Shown here one piece after another: positions 33,429 through 44,830 of a stretch of 64,000 bases of DNA. The DNA comes from Procambarus clarkii (taxonomy: Eukaryota; Arthropoda; Malacostraca; Decapoda; Cambaridae), in assembly GCF_040958095.1 (NCBI RefSeq), contig NC_091185.1, positions 13,039,952-13,103,951 of the forward strand, in the 5' to 3' direction. Under the pieces are notes generated by a model. That model worked only from the letters and a program-made list of their open reading frames with translations. It was not told the origin of the DNA and did not search any database. The first letter of the stretch is position 1. Each line of letters opens with the position of its first letter. Made by a program: the position numbers and the translations under genes.

Positions 33429-33430
<2 letters not shown>

Positions 33431-33519
<89 letters not shown>
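33431..33519. repeat. (AT)n, left flank of solo LTR
   Basis: About 44 dinucleotides ending at the LTR terminus. Confidence 0.95.
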
Positions 33520-33522
<3 letters not shown>

Positions 33523-34481
33523 CGGGGTTCACCGTAAGAGGGGCGAGTAACAGTATACCCAAGGTCACTCACCGTAGCCCTGCGGGTCTTCACTATCCTC
33601 GCGGCGCCACTGTACGCCAGGAGGGTATCCCAGTCAATCCCAACCGGCCTCTGATCGAGAATGAGTGAGAACACAGCTTGTTCTCTTTACAGCTGTGTGC
33701 CCGCCCCGACACTAGGCTCTACTACTAACCACAAGGTCACCAACTGGTGTTTCCCGTGTCCAGTAACACGTCAGTGGTTTTGTTGAATTGTGGTAGCAGT
33801 GGCAAGACCACACTCAATAGATCTGATATCAGGCAGGTATTTATTTCTATCACTCTATTTCCTTTCATGTATTATATAGCCACAAGCAATATGGAGGGGA
33901 TGATACAAACGCCAAGGTATTTTGTGTTTTACTTAAAACTCAAGACATCACATAATTATATCAATAAGCAAACAGTTATTTCATGCGGAAGTCGCTCGTT
34001 CTCACAAATAATCATGAACTCGCCAAGCTGGCAATGCTCCCCCTCATGTCAATGTCAAAATCAGCTGGGCGACTCCCACCGCGCGAATGTTCGTTTATTT
34101 GTTTGCCTGGCGTGAGGCGCCTGTTTCTTTAACTTCTCAAGGATCACTAAATGTTCAAACAACACAATATCAATAGCACGTAAATACTTCGCTGCACTGA
34201 TCTTGAGCTCAATCAAACATTTCTATATTAATGAACACAATAATTCACTATCTTGGTATAACACTCTGCCCTTCTTTTAATGATTACGTATGCAAGTATA
34301 TATCACTGGAGTTCTCAGTAATTCCTTTCATGGGCGAATATTCAATTGATCACTGCACACATGAATGGTCATTCAATACACAAGCATCGACATATATATA
34401 TATAGATAAATCATAGATATCAATAATGGTAATAATATAGTTACTGGGCACATAGCCTAACACCAAATACTGGTACATTTA

Positions 34482-34524
<43 letters not shown>

Positions 34525-35698
34525 TCTCTCACTAAATGATCATATTAAAGTCTCATGAAAGACATTATCAACACAGTAAATTCATCAATTACTCCGGGTG
34601 CCTGCACACACCAATAATAATCATAAATATCGTGAGTGCTCTATGTAGCCCCACTCTGCACACTGGTGCTGTACTGTGACATAGGTGAGCCTTGCTCGCG
34701 ACATACAAAATACTCTGGCTAAATAATATAGCTGACTAAAGGGGAATTGGGAAGGAAACTAGAATCACCTACTTCCACCTATCCTCCGGTGAGAGTTGAG
34801 CTGTAGCTCCTGGTCCAGGCTCCTACCTCGTGTAGGGAACGCCCCCACACACACCCTGTCGTGTCCTCCAGGAACTCAATCAACGTCCCAAAATAAACGC
34901 GTCGTCTCCGTGTTCTGTCCTCCGCGGGTCCGTGCCCCTACTCCACGTCTTGTAGGGTTGGAGTCGGTCTCCCGGCCGTCAACTTCTCCTCCCAATTACG
35001 GCTGCCTGCCTACGTCTCGGCTGCAGTCGTACGGATTCCCAATTAGTGTCTTCTTTCACTGCTTCCCAGTGGATTGGCCCAGCCGCTACGTCGTCACTGT
35101 GAAGCTATCAGACGTCCCAGACGATACTGCCTAGACTTCACCTGCCCAGCACCCGACCCTGGAGCACTTGATGCTCAATATTCCGTCAATTCCCTCTTCG
35201 GTCCACACATGGAATGAAGGAAGACCTCCCGGCGTACTGGCAGACTACGGGTGAAGCATAAGATCCACGGGAGTGGCGTATTACTGTCAGATTGACAGGA
35301 TCAACCTTCACACATCTGTCCACCTTGACGTGTCGTGTCAGACTGATGGCGCCACCGTGGCGCTCTGACCGGACCCCCCTTCCTTCGTGACGTCATATTC
35401 GCCATGGGAGGTTTGCATTGGCTCCCTGTGCTACATCGCTGTCGGTGACCAATCTGGTGCCACTGACGTCACACAGTTTTGGGGCAAAACAGAGGAGCCC
35501 GCGCCATATTGGCTTCCTAAAGGGCCTATACCACAGCCCAAAATACTCTTCTTTTATAAATTTCTCGATACCTCGAGAACATTACACTCTCCCACATATA
35601 TCAAACTGATGCCTGCGACGTAGAGAACGCTCGGGTAAAGTGGACATGACTCTTACAGCAGGCGTGGGAGAAATATAAGGGGGAGGAACACCGTCACA
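33520..35698 (-). mobile_element. Solo LTR, same superfamily as the 0-17.7 kb array
   Basis: Reverse complement begins TGTGACGGTGTTCCTCCCCC (at 35698) and ends GGTGAACCCCGACA (at 33520). Shared blocks include the TGGACACGG...CACCAGTTGG region, GGCCGG with the gag-proximal GAAGACCCGCAGGGCTAC, and the U3 CCATGTGTGGACCGAAG phrase. It is clearly diverged, so it is a related subfamily. ATAT on both sides is a possible duplication but uninformative inside (AT)n. No internal region is present, so it is a product of LTR-LTR recombination. Confidence 0.85.
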
Positions 35699-35727
35699 AT
35701 ATATATATATACAACTTGTGCTTTTAT

Positions 35728-35932
35728 CACGTGTGCCCCAAAGAATGAGGTGATTTGATAAAATGCTCTGCCCAAGATTACCATCCGAGTGCCGGCGGGG
35801 AAGTGGTTCAAATAGCTTCGGCTATCACTTCCTTATGTTCGGTCGTGATGGTCAAGCGAATTAAGGCGCCCTGTAGATACCAGTTGCATTGCTCCTGGGA
35901 GTATGGGTTCGAGTCACTTCTGGGGTGTGAGT

Positions 35933-35936
<4 letters not shown>
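35728..35936 (+). mobile_element. tRNA-like SINE (AT-tailed family), copy 1
   Basis: The leader (CGTGTGCCCCAAAGAATGAGG...) is followed by a tRNA-like part: GGTCGTGATGGTCAAGCGA (A box) and GGGTTCGAGTC (B box, 35905). It ends TGTGAGTTTTCAT and passes into (AT)n. Two more copies lie at 46565 (+) and 54590 (-), all ending at (AT)n. Confidence 0.7.

Positions 35937-35984
<48 letters not shown>
35937..35984. repeat. (AT)n
   Basis: About 24 dinucleotides between the SINE and the PLE-C end. Confidence 0.95.
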
Positions 35985-35986
<2 letters not shown>

Positions 35987-36108
35987 GTAAAATCATTCCT
36001 TCTGAAGATGTATTTAATATACGAAAGTACTTAAGGAAATTCCTGTTTCATTTTCCTCCGTGGTCTGACATTGTCACATTCTTTATCACGTGTTTATTTT
36101 TGTGATAT

Positions 36109-36110
<2 letters not shown>
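35985..36110 (+). mobile_element. 3' end of a third PLE family (PLE-C)
   Basis: Only the 3' tail is present, recognised by its hammerhead and the (AT)n/(AC)n borders. No coding sequence. Assignment to PLE rests on the known link between such small hammerheads and PLEs. Confidence 0.45.
35996..36038 (+). ncRNA. Small hammerhead ribozyme, canonical core
   Basis: Stem I TTCCTT/AAGGAA (6 bp), core CTGAAGA (perfect CUGANGA), a T, stem II GTAT/ATAC (4 bp, loop TTAAT), GAAA, stem III AGT/ACT with no loop, cleavage-position T before AAGGAA. Every conserved position is present. Stem III is a palindrome too short to form a hairpin, as in small hammerheads of PLEs reported to cleave as dimers. Confidence 0.75.

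Positions 36111-36120
<10 letters not shown>

Positions 36121-36164
<44 letters not shown>
36121..36164. repeat. (AT)n
   Basis: Preceded by (AC)n (36106-36120). Confidence 0.95.
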
Positions 36165-36167
<3 letters not shown>

Positions 36168-36489
36168 GTCGTCACCAGAGACCCAAGGGCTTCCAGTTTT
36201 TTTGTTTCAGCGTCTCAGTGTGGCGATCCAGAGGGGAAAGGCTTGCTGCGTCCTCGGTTCCTGTCCAGAAGCGGAGGAGCTTCAAGAGATCCATAACCTT
36301 TAGGCATTTGTCTTGTATGTTTTGTAACCTTTAAATACACAATAAAGGAAAAAAAAAGAAGGGGGTGGTAGGAGAAAAGCACACAGAAACTGTATTGAAG
36401 GGGACCTACATTCCCTCCAATGCGTTATGTGTGGTTTCCTCCGAGGCTATGGGTCCCCCTTCTTCCAGCCAGAGGTGGTACTCCCTTCC

Positions 36490-36581
<92 letters not shown>

Positions 36582-36930
36582 TTTTTAAATTTGTGAGGGT
36601 ACCACCTCTGGTGCCAATGTGGGGACACATAGCCTCGGAGAAGAAAATAAAAAGTATTCAGAGGAGACCTTGTGGTCTCTCACTGAACACTAATATTATC
36701 TTCTCCTACCACCCCCATTCTTTTGTATGTACACATATATATTTGCTTTATTTGAACCTTGTTACAAAAAAGGAGTTACATATAGGTTACAAAGATGGTT
36801 ATCATAGGTTGTCGATTTCCTCCAGCTCCTCAGATGGCGGGCAGGAACCCTGGATGCAGTGCGCATTTCCCCTCTGTATCGCCACGCTGAGGCGCTGGAA
36901 AAGAAAGCTGGCAGCTCTAGGGTCCCTTAT
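36165..36930. repeat. Diverged ~750-bp inverted repeat around (AT)n
   Basis: Left and right halves pair: GTGGCGATCCAGAGGGGAAA (36219) with TTTCCCCTCTGTATCGCCAC (36866); GGGGGTGGTAGGAGAA (36361) with TTCTCCTACCACCCCC (36698); CCGAGGCTATGGGTCCCCC with its counterpart near 36610-36640. The left half includes AATAAAGG and an A-run at 36340-36358. Centre is (AT)n 36496-36578. Likely two inverted copies of one element, or one old foldback element. Confidence 0.7.
36496..36578. repeat. (AT)n at centre of inverted repeat
   Basis: About 41 dinucleotides. Confidence 0.95.
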
Positions 36931-37016
36931 TGTTTCAATGAGCCTAGAACCCAGTTCCTTCAAAAAACTGGTAGCACTTTTACCCCAGGCACCGAGTGTC
37001 TCAGAAGCAATGGGGA

Positions 37017-37064
<48 letters not shown>
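37017..37064. repeat. (AT)n, left flank of MITE
   Basis: About 22 dinucleotides. Confidence 0.93.
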
Positions 37065-37067
<3 letters not shown>

Positions 37068-37451
37068 GTACCTAGTAGCCAGAACTCACTTCTCAGCCTA
37101 CTATGCAAGGCCCGATTTGCCTAATAAGCCAAGTTTTCATGAATTAATGTTTTTTCGTCTACCTAACCTACCTAACCTAACCTAACCTAGCTTTTTTTGG
37201 CTACCTAACCTAACCTTACCTATATATATAGGTTAGGTTAGGTTAGGTAGGGTTGGTTAGGTTCGGTCATATATCTACGTTAATTTTAACTCCAATAAAA
37301 AAAAATTGACCTCATACATAGTGAAAAGGGTAGCTTTATCATTTCATAAGAAAAAAATTACAGTAAATATATTAATTCAGGAAAACTTGGCTTATTAGGC
37401 AAATCGGGCCTTGAATAGTAGGCTGAGAAGTGAGTTCTGGCTACTAGGTAC

Positions 37452-37454
<3 letters not shown>
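37065..37454. mobile_element. Foldback MITE with ~80-bp TIRs and CCTAA motifs
   Basis: Ends GTCGTACCTAGTAGCC... and ...GGCTACTAGGTACGAC are inverted repeats of about 80 bp (37065-37148 / 37372-37454). Inside are stretches of CCTAA/TTAGG units that form a second inverted repeat (37160-37250). No coding capacity. Flanks are (AT)n on both sides, consistent with a TA-target element. Confidence 0.85.

Positions 37455-37498
<44 letters not shown>
37455..37498. repeat. (AT)n, right flank of MITE
   Basis: About 22 dinucleotides. Joins the Helitron helicase end. Confidence 0.93.
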
Positions 37499-37505
<7 letters not shown>

Positions 37506-40361
37506 AATGCATGTTTCTTACATGTTTATTTTCACAATGCTTTTGGAAATAAAAAAAATTTCTTGTTCCACTGTCTGTGAAGATATAGAGATTGTCTGAT
37601 TGCCGACTCTAGAACACGTAATATATAATTGTCCATGTGAGAAGCAATCCGTGTCTAGATCTAAACCACACAATTCTAAAGATTCGCCCTGAGTTTGTTG
37701 ATGGTGATTGCAAACACCAATCGAATTGGGAATTACGATCTCTTAAATGAAATGGCAAATCCGTTGGAATCATACGAATGTGAGGAATGAGAACATCTTC
37801 ACCTTTGAAAGGTCCTATCAAGATTGTTGCTTCTACGACGTTGCTGAATAAATTTTTTACTACAGGCCACGTGCCATTGGTAAGCTTTGGCTAGTTGATA
37901 TTTCGTAACATGATAATTGGCACGCCGATCTTTAATTGCAATTCGTGCAGTAGTGGTATCCCTCGCAGATCAAATGAATTAAAAAATTCTGTTGGATAAT
38001 TAACCGCTTCATCTGCTTCCACCGCAGTGTCGACGGACTTATATGTGACTGCCAAGTTTCCGTTCCCAATTTCCAGAAATTATTGTGAGAATATCTCACC
38101 TGATGAGTCGTTTTGCAGTTACGTGCAGTTAGACACGCATATTTGTAGTTAATTTTAGCATCTTTACATGGCGCCACAAAGTAGAATATTTCAGGCAAGC
38201 ATTTATTTCGTCCGCTGGTGTCGATCGAGGAATTACAGGTAATGTTTGCATGAAATCTCCTGCAAGCAATATTAATGCGTTCCCAAATGGTCTGATGTTT
38301 CCACGCAAAGTTTGCAATGATCGATCAAGAGCCTCGAACGATTTTTTGTGGGCCATTGTGCATTTATCCCAAACAATAAGTTTAAATTTCTGCAATACTT
38401 TTCCCATGCCGGATGCTTTGGGAATGTTGCACGTGGGAGTTTCAATGAATTGCATGTTCAATGTCAATTTTAAAGCCGAAGTAGCAGTTCTTCCTCCTGG
38501 TAGCAATGTCCCAGCTATTCCGGACGATGCAAGAGCTAAGGTTATGCCATTTAGGGATCGAAATGCTGTCAAAATCAATCTAATTAGAAAGGTTTTACAG
38601 TTCCTCCTGACGCATCTAAGAAGATATCTCCAAACCCGTTATTGACAGTTTGAATTATTTGATTGTAAATGCCTTTTCGCCCGCTCAAGCGTTAGCTTAA
38701 GAATATTTGATTGCACATTCGACAACAGATCACCCGTGTTGTAATTTTGTTCACGACGCAATTCTACATTGAACGAAGCAGCAGCAGATCGATTCGGTGA
38801 TGGCATTCCCAATTGATTGAGAACTTTGTTCGCGATTTCTAATCACAAATCTTTAAGCATTATTAACGCTTCGTTGTAGATTTCTGCTGTGAAATTCATG
38901 TTCATATTTGTATTTTCCTTGCGTATTCGATGGACAATATCTTCAGCCATGTGCGATTTGTGTTTCTCCCATACCCTGTTGGAGATGAAGGAGAGCAGGT
39001 GGTCAATATGATTACAAACAATGCACGAATTTGATTTGGATGTGACATGTTGGACGTGTCATTATTACATACAACGCAGTGTCGGTCGTTCTCCAATAAA
39101 TTCAGAGCTTGACATGCACTACGGAAAGTGGCATGTGTTACGCCGCTGATAAATCTCAATTGCTGGAAAGACGTTGGACTGGGGACATTTACCAACAGCT
39201 AGTGAAGAAAGAAGCATTCATCTTGATTGGAATGCACGGTGTACAGTCTGCCTATCGTAGTTTGTTTGAATATGCCAGGTTGTCCATCGACTCGCTCTTC
39301 TCGTTTACATCGCTTAAATGATTTTCTACTGGTATTCCATGTGTAATACGTAGGCACTTCCGAATACAGCAATGTTTTCGCAAACGCGTCATTTTGACAT
39401 AACGTGAATAAAGCAGTTAACTTTGCTGTAGCCGGTGGATTCATAGCTGTTTGTTGGACATTTGCAGCTGTGAAATAAACGTGTTGTCCATTTTCTTGTT
39501 TTCAAAATAAAAACAAAAAATACTAACGAAATTTTTTAATTTAAACGCCGATCAATCGACACAGCTTAATTTCACGACCAATTGCACTGAAAAATAAGAA
39601 GAACAGCTAAAAAAAAAGTAATGAAAAACAATGAAAAAAAGAATCTAATTAGCTATACCCACGAAATAAACGGTATGGTAAACAACACAGTTCAATTCTA
39701 ACGCAATGTCACACAAAATAAGTAAATCAAAATAAAAATATATCAAAATCTATGAAAATTCAATTGATCAATGCAATTGGAAACATTGAAATTGAATCAT
39801 AATGTATCTTGTATCGTGTGTTACTCTTATGTGCAACAGATGGCGCTGTTTTTCAGAACATGCATGTTTTTACCTGTCACAGTTATGGCATCTAAATAGA
39901 AGTTATATCAAAACACACACGTATTTGAAAGGAACGTCGTGTCAAAATTTGAAAGCAATCGGTGAAGAACTTTTGGAGATTACAGCGTGTGTTGCTCATA
40001 CGTCCTGCAGATGGCGCTGTTTTTTTAAAAAAGCATGTTTTTTCCTGTCACAGGTGAGTCATGTATATAGTAGGTATATAAAAACTCTCGCCTATTCAAA
40101 TGCAATGTTGTGTCAACATTTCAAAGCAATCGGTAAAGAGGTTTCTAAGATATCCCTCACTTGAAAAAAACTTGAAAAACACAGCTTTTCAAAAAAGTAT
40201 GTTTTTTCTCACCACAGATGTGACATCTATATAGTATGTATATAAAAAACCCGCTTGGATGTGAATGGAACGTTGTGTGACAATTTCAAGGCAATCGGTG
40301 AAGAACTTTCGGAGATTAGCGATTATGATCAAACGAACATGTCCATTTTTATTTATATAGA
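37499..40361 (-). mobile_element. Helitron H1 (helicase-bearing, 3' end lost)
   Basis: The 5' terminus TC is at 40361-40360 (minus strand TCTATATAAATAAAAATG), directly abutting the CTAG of H2. The 5' region (39800-40340) has three ~170-bp tandem units. Then comes AT-rich sequence and the helicase gene. The Rep nuclease part is missing and the 3' end is replaced by (AT)n. Confidence 0.8.
37560..39510 (-). pseudogene. Helitron Pif1-type helicase (broken)
   Basis: The C-terminal half of a RepHel protein, which unwinds DNA during rolling-circle transposition. Minus-strand text in order: ENGQHVYFTAANV, MNPPATAKLTALFTLCQ, EVPTYYTWN (39444-39199); THATFRSACQALNLLEND; Walker A region ...LDASGGT (about 38620, frameshifted before K-T-F); GIAGTLLPGGRTATSALKL; the Walker B box reads WDKCTMAHK where WDECTMAHK is usual; LLAGDFMQTLPVI (38300); TTNMRV; FKGEDVLIPHIRMIPTDLP (37800). 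Several frameshifts and the E-to-K change make it inactive. Confidence 0.87.
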
Positions 40362-41797
40362 CTAGCTGTACCCAGCCACGCGTTGCTGTGGCTCAGCATC
40401 GCATGTGCATTGCTGAGCCACATTTAGGAGCTATTCTTCCCCTTCCCCGGTCCCTTTGTCCTCCCCATCCCCCACTCCAGCGTCCACTCGACCTCCTAAC
40501 CATTTCCCACTCCACCATCTCTTTCTCCTCCCCACCATCTCCCACTCCCCCATCCCCCTGGTCCTCCCTACCATTCCCCACGCCCTGATCTCCTCGTTCT
40601 TTCCACCAACCCCCACTCCTCTGTTTCCTTGTCCTCCCCATCATTCTCCATTCCCCTATCCTCTCATCCCCACCATCCCCAACTGCCCCGTCCCCTCGTC
40701 CTCCCCACTATTACCCCTTACTCCTGTCCCTTCATCCTCCTCACTATCCCCCACTCCCATCCCCTTGTAGTCCCCACCATTCCCCACTCCCTCGCCCAAT
40801 GCATTCTCAAATGATTTGATGTTTCCTTCAGAAAATTGGGAACATCAAATAATCTGATGTTCCCATCACTGAAATATAAGAAAAAAGTTAAAAAAAAAAG
40901 AAATGAAACAATGAGAAAATACAAAAGTAAACTATACTCATGAAATGAACGGTATGGTAAACAACAGAGCTCAATTTCAATGCAATGTCACACACAAAAA
41001 TTAAATCAAAGTTAAAATAAATTGAAATCTTTGAAAATTCAAATTGTCAATGCAATCAGAAGCATTAAAATGTAATAGGAACAAATTTAGAACAGCATGT
41101 GTTTCTATTACATGCAACAGATAGCGCTATTTTTCAGAAATGCACGTTTTTACCTTTCACAGGTGTGGTATCTATATAGTAGATATATAAAAACATGTGC
41201 GTATTCGTATATAATGCTGTGTCAAAATTTCAAAGCAATTGGTGAAGAACTTTCAGAGATTACAAGTGTTTTGCCCTTATGTCCAACAGATGGCACTGTT
41301 TTTTCAAAAAAATATGTTTATTCCAATCACAGGTGAGACATGTATATAGAAGGTATATAAAATCATGTGCCTATTCGAATGCAACGTTGTGTCAAAATGT
41401 CAAAGCAATCAATGCAGAACTTTCGGAGATTACAGTGTGTATTGCTCTTATAGCCAATAGATGGCGCTGTTTTAAAAAAAACATGTTTTTTCCTGTCACA
41501 GGTGAGGCATGTATATACTTGGTCGATAAAAACATGTGCTTATTCGAATGCACTGTTGTGTCAAAATTTTAAAACAATCGGTAAAAAGGTTTCAAAGATT
41601 TCCCTCAAATGAAAAACACAGTTTTTCAAAAAAACATATATTTTCCTGTCACAGACGTAACATCAATATAGTATTTATATAAAAACCCGTTCGGATGTGA
41701 ATGGAATGTTGTGTGAAAATTTCAAAGCAATCGAATAAGAACTTTTGGAGATTAGCGGTTTTGAACAAACGAACATATACATTTTTATTTATACAGA
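40362..41797 (-). mobile_element. Non-autonomous Helitron H2
   Basis: 1436 bp. The 3' end (plus-strand left) is CTAG-CTGTACCCAGCCACGC plus a hairpin (GCGTTGCT...AGCATCGC). Next a C/T-rich minisatellite (40440-40800), a TGATGTTCCCATC inverted pair, then three to four ~170-bp units with GGTGAAGAACTTTC. The 5' end is TC at 41797-41796. Ends with CTRR, a 3' hairpin and 5' TC as Helitrons do. Confidence 0.82.
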
Positions 41798-42027
41798 CTA
41801 GCTGTACCCGGCCACGCTTTGCTGTGGTTCAGCAACGCATGTACATTGCTGAGCCACATCACATTTCCCCTGTCTCCCAGTCCTCACAATTGACCCATCC
41901 TCCATCCCCTCGCCCTCCCAACCATTCCTCACTCCCTCTGTCCTCTCATCCTCCCAACCATTCCCCACTCCCCCATCCTCCTCATCCTCCCTACCATCCC
42001 CCTCTCCAACGTCCCCTCGTCCTCTTA

Positions 42028-43491
42028 CAACCCGTTCACGCATTTTCGTATAATCAATATTGACCTATTAAATACGTGCATATGTGACATACTAATTTAT
42101 TTTGAATCTTTAGTTTACATTGAAAAGCTTCATAGAAAACACCGACCTTACCTAACCTTCTTAGTATGTTATGATAAGCATCTTATTGCTTCGTAATTAC
42201 AATTATTACTTGTTATGGACCTGAGCCCAGCGTCTGAGCGCGGAGCAGTGACGATCGCGCCATCTGTGGGTCAGCTCCCGAAACCCCCTCCAAATGGACG
42301 ACGCCATCTAGTGAGGACGAGATATACCAGCCACGGGGGCTGGTTTCCCGTCCTGATCAGCTGAAAACACAGCCGCTGCTGACCTCTGGTGAGGTGGCGC
42401 TTAGACAGCAACGCCATCTATGGAGAGGATAGGTGGACGTTTGTGTCTAAGCCTGTGAGTGAAGTGCCCTAGAGTGTAAATAGTACTGATGACGTGTCTG
42501 ATTACAGAGTCGACCTGGGACTGCTGAATCGGACGTTGGATCAGTCTACCCAAGGCAGCCGTAGAACCTCCACGGATTTGCTGCTGAAGCTGTGAGTCAC
42601 CCCCCCGGATGAACACTGTTGTGTTAGCCTGCCTGTGAGGTGGCAGAACCAGGGATTGTCGTACCCGGGGCTGACTGGTGGAGAAGACTAGCCACTGGGG
42701 TGTTGTGGTGAGAAGAGTGATCTGTGAAATCACACGAGGCTCCTGCCTAGGGCTCGCAACCCTAGTATCAGTCGTGGAGTGGCCTAACCAGTGGAACTGA
42801 TTGGAACCTGCCAGCTACAGGCTGGATTTGTGGTTGAAGGCCTCCACGACGGTGCCCCCAGTGGAACTGTGATTTGGCTGACCTGTGGCCGGGGTAGACT
42901 TGTCTAGAGAATCTACGGATTCATCATGAGGCCACAAGAAGAGGACCAAGGGCTAAGCATCGTTGAGCACCATGGAACACTCCGCGTCTTCAGAGGAAGA
43001 CCATATTGTACATTATAGTGTTTATACCCCCCGTGTGATAATTTATATATTTATTTATTGGTGATGGTAATTATATATTTAAGTTTAGTGCCTTTGTCTC
43101 CCTTCCCCTTTAATTTGCTTGTGTTACGGAACGCACCCCTTGAAAGCCGCTACTAGTTTGGGGCCGGATACCCAAGCTCTACTAACATCAGAGAAAGAAC
43201 CCAGTTGCGACCCAATAGGGCCGTAACATTACTTAACCTATTATTGGTATAGGTTAAATAATAATTGCAATTACAATTATTACTTAACCTATTATTGGTA
43301 TAGGTTAAGTAATAATTGCAATTACGAAGCAATAAGATGCTTATCTTAACATACTAAGAAGGTTAGGTAAGGTCGGTGTTTTCTATGAAGCTTTTCAAGG
43401 TAAACTAAAATATTCACAATACATTAGTATGTCACATATGCACTTATTTAATAAGTCAATATTGACTGTAAGAAAGTGTGGGAACGGGTTG
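42028..43491. mobile_element. TIR DNA element inserted in H3
   Basis: Long terminal inverted repeats of about 185 bp: CAACCCGTTC...TTCGTAATTACAATTATTACT on the left and its complement ending GAACGGGTTG on the right. Only a duplicated ~50-bp piece (AACCTATTATTGGTATAGGTT) lies at its centre besides the solo LTR. MITE-like, no coding sequence. Confidence 0.82.
42211..43228. mobile_element. Solo LTR with 5-bp target duplication
   Basis: TGTTATGGACCTGAG ... GGGCCGTAACA (TG...CA; 1018 bp), with TTACT at 42206-42210 and 43229-43233. It interrupts the centre of the TIR element. No internal coding region. Orientation and family are unknown. Confidence 0.85.
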
Positions 43492-44830
43492 CCTCCTAAC
43501 CATTCCTCACTCCACCATCTCCATGTCCTCCCCACCATCTCCTACTCCCCCATCCCCTCTTCCTCCCTACCATTCCCCCTCCCCCATCTCCATCTGACCA
43601 TCCCCCACTCCCCTATCCCCTTGTCCTCCCAACTATTCTCCATTCCTATGTCCCCTCGGCCCCACCATCCCCAAATCCCACATCCCCTCGTCTTCCTCAT
43701 CATGACCCCCTTCCCTGTCCCCTCGTCATCCCTAACATTCCTTACTCCCGTCCCCCACGTCATCCATAACATCCCGCACTCTTGTCCCCTAGTCCTCCTC
43801 ACCATTCCCCACTTCCTTGTCTGATGATTCCCAAATGATCTATTGTTCCCATCAGAAAATTGAAATGAAACGAAACGAAATGAACGGTATGGTAAACAAC
43901 ACAGCTCAATTCCAATGCAATGTCGAACAAAATAAATAAATGAAAATGAAAATAAATTGAAATCTATGAAAATTCCAATTGTCAATGCAATCGGAGACAC
44001 TGAAATGGATTGTAACATATTTAGTATAGCATGTGTTGCTTCTACGTGCAACAGATGGCCCTATTTAAAAAAAAAAGCAAGTTTTTACCTGTCACAGGTG
44101 GGGCATCTATTCTTATACTTATGAAATGAGCGGTACCGTTAACAACACAGCTCAATTCCAACTCAATGTCACATAAAATAATTAAATCAAAAGGAAAATA
44201 AATCGAAATCTATGAAAATTCCATTTATCAATACAATTAGAAACACTGAAATGGAATCGTAACATATTTAGAATAGCATGTGTTGCTGTTACATGCAATT
44301 GATAGCCCTGTTTTTCAGAAAAGCACGATTTTACCTGTCACAGGTGTGGCATCTATATAGTAGATATATAAAAACACATGCACATTCGAATGGAACCGTT
44401 CGCTGTGTCAAAATTTCAAAGCAATTGGTGAAGAACTTTTGGAGATTACAGGTGTGTTGCTCTTACGTCCAACAGATAGCGCTGTTTAAAAAAAAAATGT
44501 TTTTTTCTGTTTTTCTGTCACAGGTGAGGCATGTATATAATAGGTCTATTAAAACATGCGCCTATTCGAATGCAACGTTGTGTCAAAATTTCACAGCAAT
44601 TAGTAAAGAGGTTCTCGAAGATTTCCCTCACATGAAAAACACATGAAAAACACAGTTTTTCAAAAAACATGTTTTTTCCCATCACAGACGTGACATCTAT
44701 ATAGTATTTATATAAAAACCCGTTTAGATGTGAATGGAACGCTGTGTAAAAATTTCTAAGCCATCGATGAAGAACTTTCTGAGATTAGCGACTTTGAACA
44801 AACAAACATTTCCATTTTTATTTATATAGA

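Larger units (their letters stand above)
41798..44830 (-). mobile_element. Non-autonomous Helitron H3, split by TIR element
   Basis: CTAG at 41798-41801, 5' TC at 44830-44829. About 1569 bp without the insert at 42028-43491. It carries an internal ~245-bp duplication (GGTATGGTAAACAAC at about 43886 and GGTACCGTTAACAAC at 44130) that H4 also has and H2 lacks. Confidence 0.8.

Noticed and set aside
40388..40924. Pro/Ser-rich ORFs in C/T-rich tracts (also 18.1, 41.8, 43.5 and 44.9-45.4 kb)
   Set aside because: They arise from the Helitron minisatellite and differ between copies by frameshifts.
42488..42515. CTGATGA near 42488 as a hammerhead
   Set aside because: No GAAA after a pairing stem II and no stem I partner.
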